DNA of 64,000 bases, taken from NCBI GenBank assembly GCA_022113835.1, contig JAILWY010000020.1, positions 3,162,001 through 3,226,000 on the forward strand, read 5' to 3'. Below the pieces are notes generated by a model. That model worked only from the letters and a program-made list of their open reading frames with translations. It was not told the DNA's origin and did no database searches. Of this stretch, positions 30,420-42,884 are shown in pieces. The DNA is from Atopsyche davidsoni (lineage: Eukaryota > Arthropoda > Insecta > Trichoptera > Hydrobiosidae). Position numbers and translations under genes: made by a program. The stretch's first letter is position 1, and each line of letters opens with the position of its first letter.

Positions 30420-30745
30420 CAGATACCATCAAAATATCAACAAAGAATTTATTTTCACAAAGCTTTCGCCTCACATAACAGATTTTCACATGGCTTTCAC
30501 TTCACATATATCTACCCAAAAATTGTCTTTCAAGTTGTTCATAGCTACCCAAAAACATTATATAGACTTTCACATGGCTTTCACTTCATTCATATCTACC
30601 CAAAAACATTATATAGATATTCACGTGGCTTTCACTTAGCTTTCACTTGGCTTGTATCTACTCAAAAATATCAAATGGAGTTTCACATGGCTTTCACTTC
30701 ATTAAAATCTAGCCAAAAATATTACATAGACTTTCACGTTTTCCT
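30420..30745. repeat. Degenerate tandem repeat, unit about 60 bp
   Basis: At least five imperfect copies share 'ctacccaaaaa(c/t)att', 'atatagactttcacatggc' and 'tttcacttcatt'. Copies at the edges are more diverged, as expected for an old array. Confidence 0.8.
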
Positions 30746-31838
30746 CCTATCTACATATAATACTGTGGAAGCGAGCGAAGAATATATTCAATGACAATAC
30801 AATGTCACATTTCATAGAAATTCTTAAAAGGAGGCAAAAGTAAGTGTCGCTAAATTCAATTACTAACATTTAAATAGTAATATTACAAATATAAAATGAC
30901 ACTTTGTGTAAATGTGGATTATTTATGCAGATGCAGTTTGCATTATTGCAATTTATATGTATTGGACTTCCACTTAAGACATTTCCGCGCCAATTTACAT
31001 AACTGACTAAAGTGTTGTATAAAATGAAATTTCATTTACCGTATTATTTTTTTACTCCAGGCATATCTTTTTGAAGCTTGAATGTACTTTGGGAGCATGA
31101 CTTCATGTATTTTTATAAAGCCTGTTATGGACATTAGTTCCTCGCCATCTATCAACACAACACATTATATAAAGAATTTTAAGCTTCAATTAAAAACCTT
31201 TATAAAAAAATATATATCTCAAAAATACAAGTGTAATTTAAAACAAATAACATATATATTACATATACTTATAAGTTAGCAGACTTTTTGTCAGTCTCAA
31301 TAATTAATCAATAAACATATTTAAAAATAATTACATTTAATTAAAATGGCTTCAAACAAAATAGAGACTGTTAATGGGTTAGATATATTATAAAACAACA
31401 TGAATCTATCATTCAACCGTTGATTCGCTATTGCCCGGTAGATAGTCTTTGGACCCGAACAACAAGATAAAACCATTACAAGCCGTACTCAAACTGTTGT
31501 AGATGTATTTGTAATATTTAATGAAGCCAAGTCAATTCACTTCCCCAACCCATCTTTTTGGCTTTTAAATGACAGATTTCTATCATTTTTAAAAAAAATA
31601 TATATATATATATATATATGTATATATTAGAATATAAATGCAAGATCTTTCCCTTATTCCATTATTTTTTTGTATGGTTAAAAATATTTCTTTTTAAAAG
31701 AGAGAATGCCCATAATTATGTGATTAACTAACAAAGTGATCGTTAAGTTAAATAATCTACAACAAGCATATTGTAGGTAAATATTTTCTGCTCTCTAATA
31801 TATTTTATAAGCTATGGCACGTCTTCATCGGTTTCGAC

Positions 31839-34800
31839 TCAAGCAACTCGTGGCGGACAGTCAGGCTGGTTGTCGGGATGAGTGAGGAAGAAAGATGGCT
31901 CTCTCTCCAACTTATCGGCTATTCTTTTCAGCGTCGGATACTCACTCGTATCCAACTTATACCTGAAAAGAAATATTGTTGTGTTAAAAATTTAAATCAT
32001 ACGGAGATTAAAAGTTAAGCCAACAAGTCAATTGTTTGCCGTACTTTTTAGCATTGAACATCTGAGGCACAAGGCAACAGTCAGCCATGGAGATGTTGTT
32101 TCCCACGCAATACTCTCCAGCCGAAGCTGAGGTGGCCGCTTCCAGCGCAGTCAGTCCCTTGCGCATCCAGAACTGGGCAAACTTAAGAAAGGCTCGCTCG
32201 TCCGACAGCATAGGCACCTGCTTCAAGCCTATATTCTGCAGGGGCTGGATACCGGAAACTATCATCTGGGAATATAAATATTGACATTTTACACACAAGG
32301 TAATTAAAGATACTTCAGTTTTAAAGATCTGTAGCAACCTGACTCAGGTAGATTGACGTGGACTTTGCTCTAAGCTTGCCCGATCAGCATAATTCATACT
32401 ATCTTATTATTGACAATATTCTATTCATACCAATGAACATTTACACTTCCATCTGTTTTACTATATAGCATCAGAAGTCTACCTTTTCCGACATTAATTA
32501 CAACATTGATAAATTCTACAAATATGAACAGCCAAATGGCAAGAATTTAATGGAAGAATTTTTTTTGTTTATTAATTGCATTCATCTTTCAAGGGCTTGG
32601 TCAGATTTTTGTTGTAGGGAGAAACCAGTTAGTCGTGAACAAAGTACGCATTTAAAAAGTTATATCCCAATAACTGAATCAACACTTGTATTGTATTGTT
32701 GTATGTAATCATAAAATTCTGTACTGTAGCCTTTTCTCCAAATGACATAATATTTTATGAGTGTACGTGCAGCAGAGGTTTGATATTGTAATAAATGAGT
32801 TACCTCGCTGAGTTCTCTGACTTTGATTCTTTGTGATTTGTCTTCTGGCAGCAGGGGGCTCACCAACGGGAACGCTTCATCAAGGTAATAAAGAATATTC
32901 ATGGACTCCACCAACGTTCTTCCATCTGAAACAACAAATTGTATTCTTTAATACTGCACAGGCTCTTCAAGTCCATACAGAGGGTTGCCTTGTTGCTCGC
33001 TTCCAGGAACAAAGGCTCGGATAAATAACAATAAATACATGTTTTTGTCTTTCTTAAATAAACGTTGAAATAAAAAAAAAATGTAATTGTAATATGTAAA
33101 GCATTGAACACTACTAAATCTCAAAATAATACATTGGCTAATCTCCAATTTACCAGAAAAAAAAAACCTCAAAATAATCTAGCATTTTCTATATAGAATG
33201 CATTTTATTATTCATCTGTATTTTCGTCAACGCTGTAATGATTAGCCTTGATTATTGGAGAGAATTCTACTCCTCTATAAACATTTCAAAAGTATTATTA
33301 TCAGATATAAAACATTTATTCCGATGCCACTATAATAGTAACATCGTAAACTATTGTCTGCAATGTCAGAAACTTGACCTTGACAGAAAACGGATTCGGT
33401 GGACGCTCGAACCAGATAAAGGTACTTAAAAAATAATACATGCAATATGTGACCACGCTCAGCACGCTTAAACAACAAAGTTAAACTCGGGGCTACTATC
33501 AATCAAGTCGGAAGAACAATTTTTACAATTACTATTGTATAGTAATTACATCAAAATAAAATCTTTCTACCTATTTTTTATTTTATTATTTATTTAATTG
33601 ATCAATAATTATCTTGTCATTATTTTTATGCACTTCAAGATTATGGCCATGGCATGCTTACAAAGTACATAGGCTACTTACAAAGTAAGACGTTCCATTG
33701 TGGAAACTGTGGGGACCGATATGCCTGGATGCCTGGCTTTCAAGGAAAGCATAAATTTAAACTTTGAATGCTTATTCTCACCAACTCATCATGTGTAAAA
33801 AGACTCATTAAGCACATCTAAAGGATTTTAATCCATCCCTAACATCATATTTTTATAATAACTCTAACTTCAGTTTGTGGCATAAAAGCAGATCGGTCAT
33901 GAATATATTCTTTCATCTTTATACTCACCGATAACTAATGCGGGAACCTTCTGCATGGGGTTTATTCTCGTGAACTCCAGTGCATGGTGTTGTCTCTTTT
34001 TGACAATGTCAATTGGCACGATTTCGTAGTCAACATCTTTCAAATGTAAAGCGATGCGAACTCTCCAAGAGCAGGAGCTCCTCCAGAACGAGTACAATAT
34101 TGGCTAAAACATATAAATAACATATTTTTAAAGTATTTACTTGCTTGATTGTTTATTTCTTATAGCAGACGCATAAATGTAAGATATATACTTTATATAT
34201 ACTTTACATATAATAAATACTTCCAAATACATAAATTGTGTATTCTTTTCTATCTCTTTTTTTAATTTGTTTTTTATTTATTCTTTCTTTACCCATAGCC
34301 TACTGTAGCTGATTGTCCTGAGAAAAATCCAAATAAATAGAGGCATTGGAAGTAGAAAGCTAACGTGGACACGGAATTTGCACCAATGACTGGAAGTACA
34401 GCCGAACTAATAACATTGACCAGGATAGAGATACACTCTGTGAGATGATCACCAACCTTCTCTGAAGAGAGGCACTTAAAGAGGAGAGTATCATAATTTA
34501 CAATCAAACTGAAGGCGGTGTCATTTATCTAATATAAATCATAACACTCAATCAATTGTCTTTATGATCAACGCTACTTTCAATATTAAATCTGTAAGCT
34601 TAGAAGTAATGAAATTTTTACAATTGATCGATTGCGACGAATGACTTTACAATTTTTAATTAAACTTTCATATATGCAAACGGCTTTATACAAGCGAGGC
34701 AAGAAATAATTTCAAAGATTTGTTTTTACTTTTTAGAATAGATTCCACTTAAAATTAGCATAAAAATCTGTTTTATACTAATGTCATTTCCAAAAATAGA

Positions 34801-35090
34801 TTGATGATACAATTCAATGCACTCTTCTTGCAGGCTATCCCTATTAATAATCGATTGAACTGTTATCATATTATTCATTGTACAAAACAAAATGTATCCA
34901 TAATAGTTGCCATGCGATAAAATGTGCCAAAAATAGATCCAGTTTATTTTTTACTTAGACAAACACAACCTCAATTCTCGACACTCCTAAAAACATAACC
35001 TCAATTCGCGACACTCCTGTCAAGTCCCCGTCGATCTCGCACCGTGAGTAAAAATCAAATATCATCCAGTAAATACACCACCTTGGCCAT
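31839..35090 (-). CDS. GSTZ1: Maleylacetoacetate isomerase / glutathione S-transferase zeta
   Basis: Five exons keep phase: 35082-35090, 33929-34103, 32804-32925, 32045-32265 and 31839-31962. They give 216 aa, the usual length of zeta-class GSTs. The first coding exon is only ATG GCC AAG (MAK), joined to [20 protein letters not shown], which gives the expected N-terminus. SSCSWRVR is the zeta-class active-site motif (SSCxWRVR). The C-terminal half has [10 protein letters not shown] and [16 protein letters not shown], also typical. The enzyme converts maleylacetoacetate to fumarylacetoacetate with glutathione as cofactor, in tyrosine and phenylalanine breakdown in the cytosol. It lies head-to-head with the ATP synthase epsilon gene at 36050, and the shared 1-kb spacer may hold both promoters. 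Exon 4 uses the donor GTACGG, chosen because it alone keeps frame. Confidence 0.95.
34340..34495 (+). repeat. SINE-like dispersed repeat copy
   Basis: Contains 'aaagctaacgtggacacgga', 'gactggaagt', 'gagatgatcaccaacct' and 'agaggcacttaaagagg'. The same blocks recur in the same order at several other positions. This copy lies in intron 1 of GSTZ. Confidence 0.65.
34960..35020. repeat. Short tandem duplication
   Basis: Two copies of 'acctcaattc(t/g)cgacactcct' stand next to each other in GSTZ intron 1, close to the MAK exon. Confidence 0.7.
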
Positions 35091-35399
35091 TTTTCGCACG
35101 GGAAGCGGTTGTGAATTGATAACGCGTCTTTGCAAGTTGTATTATCTCCCCAGACTGGTTGAGCGGAGAAGTCTTGCGCTTTGCACTGTCCACTATACGA
35201 GTGGATCTCGACGGTGTCACGGCTGGCCATTGAATCCGGTTCTCGCCGCTGTAGTCGATTGCGTTTGCTTAAATTACAATATAGTTTATTTTATTGACTC
35301 TTGGCTCCGAGTATCGCCACAATTCAAAAACAAAAGCCGATAAAAAATTAAATCGTGCGTCGGTGTTTTCTGTTACATAACAAATGTCAACGAAACCCA

Positions 35400-35730
35400 A
35401 GAAAAATTATTATCTGTATTTTTAATCGTTGCAATTGAAATAGAGCGTATCATTCCCGACTGACAATACGCTGAAGCGATATTTATCGTAAAATAACGTT
35501 ATTCGCTACATTTTTACGTTGACAAGGTAACCTCATTTCTTTTACTGACAAGTATTTTTTGTTTATTAGGCTCATATTAAAATCATAATGATTATCCGTA
35601 TTTTTAATCATTGCGATTGAAATAGAGCGTGTCATTCCCGATTTTGATTTATTGGGAATTATAACCCATATAGCAATGTAGTTCACACGGATCACCAGCA
35701 GGCATGCTGTTGGTGATCCGTGAATAATTT
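35400..35730. repeat. Direct repeat pair and a long hairpin upstream of the ATP synthase epsilon gene
   Basis: A block of about 50 bp ('gtatttttaatcgttgcaat' through 'agagcgtatcattcccga') occurs at about 35413 and again at about 35595 with few changes. At 35685-35722 there is a hairpin with arms CACGGATCACC/GGTGATCCGTG around GCAGGCATGC. All lie in the spacer or 5' UTR intron between GSTZ and the plus-strand gene. Confidence 0.65.
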
Positions 35731-36049
35731 TTTTGTAGATTTGTGGAATTTACTTTTATATTTGTAACATTAAAAATCAAAACATGTCTGTTTTTAATCA
35801 AACTAATTCCTGAAAAATAAAAACAATACTCCAATTTCTTATTACAACAATAAATATGTTTGGATATTTAACCTGCTATTATTCTTGGCCGTTTGCATCT
35901 AATTCGATAGAAAAATATTTTTTTAAGTATTCTTTAGTTTTACGTAACCTCGTACATTAATAGTAGCTTTATAGATTTATATATGAAGTTACGTAAATTA
36001 GTAACTTATATTTATTTCATTTGCAGTCTACAACCCTAAACCAGCAACC

Positions 36050-36220
36050 ATGTCTGCTTGGCGCGCGGCCGGTCTCACCTACGTGAACTACTCCACCATC
36101 GCCGCCTCTGTCCTGCGTCGTGCCCTAAAGCCCGAACTGCGAGCTGCCGCTGATAAGCGCGGAGACTCGCACGTGAAGTTCACCACGTGGAAAGATGGAA
36201 AGCCCTTGAAGAAAGAATAA
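36050..36220 (+). CDS. sun: ATP synthase subunit epsilon, mitochondrial (stunted)
   Basis: A 56-aa protein beginning MSAWRAAGLTYVNYSTIAAS and ending FTTWKDGKPLKKE. Length and motifs (WR.AGL.Y..YS, VLRRALK, FT.WKDGKP) match the F1 epsilon subunit of animal mitochondrial ATP synthase, which has no cleaved presequence and sits in the central stalk. In Drosophila the orthologue (stunted) is also reported as a ligand of the receptor Methuselah. The ATG follows a TTTGCAG acceptor by about 24 bases, so an upstream non-coding exon is likely. A diverged copy lies 7.6 kb away in inverted orientation (43772-43939). Confidence 0.96.
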   Translation: MSAWRAAGLTYVNYSTIAASVLRRALKPELRAAADKRGDSHVKFTTWKDGKPLKKE

Positions 36221-37591
36221 ACTACGCTGCTTTAGGGATCTTATTGTAGATGTGCGTGTCGACAAGTAATTTATTTTCCTCGTATTTCAAATACGTTTTT
36301 ATCTAATCTCGGATATCAATGATGGTAACAATGCGTCAGCACTTGCATAGTTCAGCTACACCTACACGCCTTTGTGCAAATCTCTCGCAAGAGATATTCA
36401 TGAACACCAGGGAATGTCGCTACAAGAGACAGTATGAATGATGCCAAATTGAAGTAAACGAAGCCGTCTATGTTTTAACACGCAGTAGCTATTACAATTG
36501 ACCAGACTTTTTTTTGCAAGTTGGCAGTCAGCCTATATTGTTTTGAGTATATTAAAAGAATCAAAATTAAATAATGATTGCAACGCGTGCCTTTAATATC
36601 CGAGGTAGTCAGATCACTCTGTATCCCTTTTACTTCAAACGAACTGGATGTCTTCATAGGAAATACCAGGCTTCAGACATGCCCATCTGTTAGGATCGTA
36701 TAATTAATTTAGATTTGTAAGTAACACAGTCTGCGAGGTATATTGTAATGAAAGATAGACTTATGATTTATAAAATGTACTTCATGAATTAATAGACATA
36801 AGGCAACAATAGCATCACATTCCTCTTTCTTAAGTTTTTATTTTATATGAACTTATTTGTAGCATGTTAGAGTTTATACATATTATTTATTTAAAGAGTT
36901 TCTGTTTCTTCGAGAATCATTGATTTATTAGGTATGTCTTGACTTCTACTGTTAGAATGATTTTTTTATGTTGCCTTTATTTTATAATTATTGAATACTG
37001 GTATTGTGCGAAATGAATTTTTTTTCCGAATGGATTTGAAACATTTCTCAATGTGAAATATTAATCTGGATCGATTGAGCTGGATAAGAATTGTAATTCC
37101 GTTGACATTCCATATGATAATGATACTTTAACATATATATTTATGTTCATCATTCGATAAATAATATTTTTTTCTATCAATATAATAAATACTTCCAAAT
37201 ACATAAATTGTTTCTTTCATTTCTATCTCTTTATTGTTAATTTGACTAAACCTACTGACACTTCATATATACTTATTCCTATAGTCGGTGACCATCTCAC
37301 TGAACGTATCTGTATTTCTGTTCATGGTTTTCTTAGCGAAAATAGTGTAGTCCCCGAGTCCTTCTACACTGTTTACATGTAATGAGTATTATATGTAAAC
37401 GTACCATTGACTGATAGTTAATTTATAAAAATCTTAACTAAAAAAAGGTACTTTACTTTTTAAAGGTTTATTTACAATCCACTACCGGGACCGAAATGAC
37501 TGAAAAGCATTAAATAAGAAATATGGCATAACACCCAAAAATCAAGTATTTAAAACAGTATCTTATTTTTGACATTGCATAACATAATAAT
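36221..37591. other. Intergenic, no gene seen
   Basis: AT-rich spacer between two convergent genes. A short SINE-like fragment lies at about 37265-37345 ('cggtgaccatctcactgaac'). A piece of the hammerhead-like repeat ('actaccgggaccgaaatgac') lies at about 37481. Confidence 0.45.
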
Positions 37592-40500
37592 CTATTCTTC
37601 ATCTGGATCAGAATGCCTAAAGTGTACACCACGACCTTGGCTCTGCACGTCTTTAATGCTACGAGGTGATGGTTTTTTACTGTCATCCTGTTCTTTTTCC
37701 GGTCGGAGCATCTTTTCGCAGAAGAACATGGCTGGAGTGTCACAGGAGACAGCGGCCAGCTGCCCGTTTCTTCGCATGGCGCCACAGTGAAGCCCCTTGT
37801 TGGGTTCCCCCTCTGACCAGATCTCGTAACCGACCTGCTCTACGGGCAACCCTGGAACAATATGAAGTAATTAAAATTACAACTAAAGTTAGCAATAAAA
37901 TAAAATAAATTATAAAGATCTAGAGTAGTATTTTCTAATATGTCCTTCGCTGGAAACACTGGAATTTTTTGGGTGCAATTAAAAAGCTGTCAACATTGTT
38001 TATACCATTATTACGTGAACAAACTCATTTGAAACATTCGATGTTGAAATTAAATAAAGCCATTCAACCTTCATTGGTTGTGAACTGTCCACTGAAGATA
38101 TGGTCAGTCAGTCCTACGAGTATTGAAGAATTGTCGTAGGCTCCTGTCGCTGTCCTATAAGAGCTTAACGTCAGAGCATTGACCAGCAGGTTGGCTTCCT
38201 CCGGGCTGTTGATGACCGTCAACCAAGAGTATTCTTCCATACAGACTTTGTTGGCTTCCATCCAATTCCTCGGTGACATGTGCAGACGATACTGGCGATT
38301 GGATGTGATATCAAAAAACACAGCTGAAAATAAATATTTTAAAATCCATAAAAAAACATTGAAATACTGTAAGTGAATAAAAAAATTACTATTAAACTAA
38401 ACTACTAAAATTTTTGTATATTTATATAAAAAATATTTTATCAATTAGAATATGTTTTTTTTATTGACTGATAATAAAAATTCAAGCTAATTCAATCGAT
38501 TATCTAAAAACACATTGTAAAAAGATTAAACATTTATACTTCGAGCTCAAGCCATAAACATTACAAACATGTGTGAATAAAAAAGTTGTCCTGAGGCGTG
38601 TCCAGTCTGATCATCTTCTCGCATAAGAACATGGCCGGCATGTCGCAGGAGATCGAAGCCAGCTTGCCATCCCTCAGCAACGCCCCGCAGTGGTACGAAT
38701 TATTCGGGTGCCCGATCGCCCACACGCTGTATCCCACACGCTCCATGGGGACTCCTGCAATAACCGATATCATGACTATCACAGACCATATTCAGTGGTA
38801 TTGATTTGGACACCATAATTGTGAGGGAAACATTTTTCAATATAGATACTTTACTCTGATATACCTTCATTTGTTGTAAACACTCCATTGAAGATCAAGT
38901 CTGTGAGTCCGACCAGGACAGATGATTTGAGGAATGAGCCTCTCGCTATGTCCTCGGTGTGCATGGATATGGCGTTGGCGAGTGTGTCTGCTTCTTGTTG
39001 GCTGTTGATGACCACTAAGTAAGAGTGTTCCTCCAGGCAGATCCTATTAGCGTCCAGCCAGGTTCTTGGTGATAAGTGTAGACTGTATCGACGGTTACTT
39101 CCAGAATCAAAGAATATTGCTAATGAAGAAAATCAAAACCATGTATTAAACTCAAATATATAAATATATCTTCCATGAAAATCTCAGATGTATTTTTGAT
39201 TCAAAGTCAGCTCTAGAGACAACGATACACATCTGGCGCTACTTATACAAATTTGATAGAAGACTGCACATGCAGCATTTTTGCTAGGAATGAGATAACT
39301 AGCCTTCTCAATAGAGAAGAGGGCATTTCATAGACCATACCGGAGGCACTTAATTAAACTTCAACTATGGAGGAATGCAATGCATCGTAACTTATAATCA
39401 CTGAATAAATGTAGCTTTATATTTTTTTCATTTCTCGAATGCTGTGTATTTAGCTGAGATTGGACTAAAATTCCTGCAATTACCTGTACTATTAGAATAA
39501 GGCACGTTCTGGTAGTATTTTAAATAATCTATTGACGTTGGCATGTCCCCTATTTTCTCGAGATTCTTTTCGCAAACAAACATTCCACCGATTTTGCAAG
39601 AGATGTCGTCTAGCTCTCCCGCCTTGTTCATGCTGCCGCAGTCTTCATCATCACCAAGATTATTGGGCTGGCCGGCAGCCCAGGTGTACAGTTCTTCGTG
39701 TAGAGCTTTTGCTAAAATAACAAAGAAAGAAACAAAATAAACTATTTTATGTGATATATTTTTTTGCGTTTTAATGAAATTGTAACCCTTAAACATATTA
39801 CCATCAGATTACCATTAAATTACTTTGTACCTAAACAAATGAGACGGAGCCATCAATCAAAAGTAAATGAAGTATCTCTTTATTCATGTAGGATAACGAT
39901 ATTTAATACAACAAATATAAAAAAAAACTAAATGGTCATGAGATATTGATAATTTTTTAATGTGAGCTTCTTCAAAACCTCTGAGAGGCCACTTAAATTA
40001 TTATTATATGTGGCAACGGGGTCAATCACTGTTACATACATGAGGTATCCAAATAATCTCCTTCTATAAATCCATCATGGAAGCCAACAAAGACTCTGTC
40101 AGTCTTGTCACCAAAGAAGCTTGTGAGAGCGGTGACTTCTTCATTGCTCCTGGGCATGGCCAGTACGGCTTTCTCCCTGCGGCACACTTCCAGGGCATAG
40201 TGCCAAGCCATTGGGTTCGCATGGAACTTGTACAGCTTGCCCACATGAGGGTGGGAGATGTACGCTGAAAGTGGAATGCATCCGATCTATATTATGCAAA
40301 ATACGTGCAACAGAATTTAAAAAATATTAAGCATCATTACCTGGGTCTATTTGTGTTGCAATCTCCGGCGGAATGCTGTCCTTTTCACATAGAAAAGTTA
40401 CCAGGCTTACACAAGATACATCGTACATGTTCAGGTTTATGTTATATATGACACAATTTTCAACAAGTTTGCCGCCGGGCTCTCCACTCGCCCATTTTTC

Positions 40501-42486
40501 TAAAAAATTTGCGCTGGGTTCACCTGAAAACATCAGAATATAAACTTTTAAACTATGGTATTCTTTACCCTAATTCAACAGAGTTGCATCAAGCATTGGT
40601 GTCGCAATCATAAGCGACCAGAATTATGTTACATTTTAATGTGCATAGGAAATGGAATGGAATAGGAAAAAATGGAAAAAATGGAATAGGAAAAAAATTA
40701 ACGTAGTCTCCAAAACCATTTGGTTTTATTTTATTGTAATAAAATGGAGTATTACAAAATAAATACCAGTTCCATTAACTACTTGAGAGTTTTGCGTTAT
40801 TCTCGTGAAAAATTTTATCTAAATATACAATACATGCTACATACCTTTTTGTATAATTTTTAAGTTTAAAATCAATGGTAACAATACTATATAATAATAA
40901 TTATATTATATTGTCTTAACAAAGTATTAAAAACTAAACAAAGCACTTGGTACTAATCCAAATATGTTGTAGTCTGTCTTATAGTCCTTTGACAATGCCA
41001 AAGCTATCGACGAATTGCTTAACAATTAATACTGTATATTCAATTTAAATTTTAATAAAATTATAATTTTTTTTTTTTTCAAAAGAAATCTTCAGTTATG
41101 TTCCCACTTTTTATTTAGTGACTTGACTACTTTCGCCAACCTTGCATGTTAATGAGTAAAAAGTGGGAACATCACTTAATATTTCATTTAACCGTGTTAT
41201 AAGAAAAGCAATACACACCGTTCACAATTGATATAAAATTAGTCTCCACAAATGAATCGTGGAGTCCTGTCCAGATATAATCACGATAGGGGAGACTTGC
41301 AATTCTAGGTTTGGTGTTGAAGATTTTGAATAATTCCGCTAATTCTGCTGTATTTCTTGGTATGGCTAGCTTCGCTCCTTCCCTCGTGCAGGTCCGAGCG
41401 GCTAAATGTAGCATCAGTCCATAGTGGTGGTACTTGTAAAACTTGTTCACAGAAGGGTAGTAGACGTATTCTGAAAAATAAGCATTGTTGGGTTATTTGA
41501 AGTTTCCTAATTGTTGTTAAAATTTCTGTCCAAGTTAATTTCCATTGCAAAATTGTTAACTCTTTTTTGTATTTATTGGGGAAGGTTATTTTTTTATTGT
41601 GCTTCTCTTTCTCCAATTTTTTGTTGCAGTTTAAACATTTATTCAATGTCATGGACACATAATTGTTACTTTTAAACATAGCAGAGACATCTAGAAATAT
41701 CCCTTCTCAGTTATTGCAGGTGTACCGAGAATAAAAATTATAAAAAGGCAGTTCCTGGCCCCAGAAGGTTCTCACCACGGTTATCCTTTATATCTTCCTT
41801 TGTGGCATAGCATGCTTATGACTACTTCCTCCCGTGCATATGAATTATAAAGATGGTATCCTGAAACCTTTCATAGGTTGTCGGTTGGGCAGTAATCCAT
41901 TGGGACATTACAGGGTGTGATGTCTACCGTCCGCGTCCTCGAGACAGAGGGGGTATGACCAAGCGCACGGAGTTATATACGGGTGACCATAAGCTAAACC
42001 ATACACTACACATCTTTTGTTTAAAATATAAGTAATGAAAAAAATAATGTATACAGTTTATTCTTATTAATTTATTTTTCTCATTGGGACAGACAAAAAA
42101 TGCACATGTGTTTTGCTTACAAATGATTATTTCCATGATTGTTAATATACATATTTAAAACATCTGCATCTTTACCCGTACAGGTTGACTGGGTACACAA
42201 TGCGCTTTAAGATAATCTATTCACAAGCAACTAGATATATCGGCTCTGCTCGCTCAGATTCGGTGGGGCAGGAGTTCAATCGGCGAGAGTTGAGTTTATC
42301 AAAGTTGTGTTAAGTAAAAAGTAGAAATCCAAAACTGATTTACACGCGCGTTAAAAATTTATTTAAATTTTTAAAACGTCATCCGAAAATGAATAAACGC
42401 CATCGCTTACCATCGTCGGCGGCTGAAGACAACGCCGCGGTTGTCAATATGATTGACAATAGCAGGAAATATCGAATGCCGTACAT
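37592..42486 (-). CDS. Multi-domain C-type lectin (immulectin-like), three or four CTLDs
   Basis: Exons with consistent phase: 42411-42486 (signal peptide, MYGIRYFLLLSIILTTAAL, then SSAADD), then CTLD1 = 41219-41470 + 40341-40523, CTLD2 = 40040-40264 + 39484-39711, CTLD3 = 38865-39119 + 38561-38754, CTLD4 = 38069-38323 + 37592-37851. Every CTLD is split at the same place and all boundaries are phase 1. WIGL-like motifs are IWTGLHD, VFVGFHD, VLVGLTD and ILVGLTD. Sugar-site positions read GEPGG, GQPNN, GHPNN and GEPNK. The CTLD3 exon runs into TAA at 38561 (470 aa, three domains). A possible donor at 38568 (T|GTTTGT) would join CTLD4 in frame (639 aa). Alternatively CTLD4 belongs to a separate gene. 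Dual-CTLD immulectins are plasma pattern-recognition proteins of Lepidoptera; a similar immune role is inferred. Confidence 0.85.
41471..42410. other. Lectin intron 1
   Basis: The intron between the signal-peptide exon and the CTLD1 exon. It is AT-rich, with one 'ttacagggtgtgatgtctacc' block near 41910. No other exon is required. Confidence 0.6.
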
Positions 42487-42648
42487 CTTGGGCGTCCAAG
42501 AAGGCGCAGCAACGACTGGATGGCCGCCTGGTCCCTGGTGCCTGGTGCCTGGCCTGCGCTATCGCCATGGGGCGCGATAAGCCCGAGAGGTTCAAGTAAA
42601 TTTAGATTTTGTATATCTCAATTCGCTTTAATTGTGCATCCCATACGG

Positions 42649-42884
42649 CAGGGGTAGCCAACTTTTATGCACATAGGATCTACTTTTTTTATGTGTTGCG
42701 ATCGACTTGTCATAGTGGCGTAGTCTGAATGGGGAGAGGGTGGTGAGAATACATAGGAAGGTACTATGCCTATATACCGTGTTTCGGTATGAGTCGCACT
42801 CTCGCGAGTTATGAGTAGACAACATAATCATTTGACGACGATCGACCAAAATTGGCTTCGCGATCTACTTGTTGGCTATCCCTA
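42649..42884. mobile_element. hAT-type MITE
   Basis: Ends CAGGGGTAGCCAAC and GTTGGCTATCCCTA are inverted repeats (236 bp). The interior shares 'gatctactt', 'tgttgcgatcgacttgt' and 'gatcgaccaaaattggctt' with the element at 23671-24159, so both belong to one family. Target duplication is unclear. Confidence 0.65.

Larger units (their letters stand above)
25914..31838. other. Repeat-rich intergenic region, no gene recognised
   Basis: About 5.9 kb between the collagen first exon and the GSTZ 3' end. It contains foldback repeats (26130-26600), a GC-rich block (26690-26840), two degenerate tandem arrays (27240-27780 and 30420-30745), and SINE-like copies near 28105, 29110-29260 and 29585-29700. 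A repeat copy at 29940-30090 carries 'gaaacgtcggaggagagaaa' on the minus strand. The collagen promoter should lie just right of 25913 but shows no obvious TATA box. Confidence 0.55.

Noticed and set aside
42389..42580. GC-rich 63-codon plus-strand frame
   Set aside because: The minus strand here is the lectin signal-peptide exon with correct splice phase, which explains the coding-like composition.
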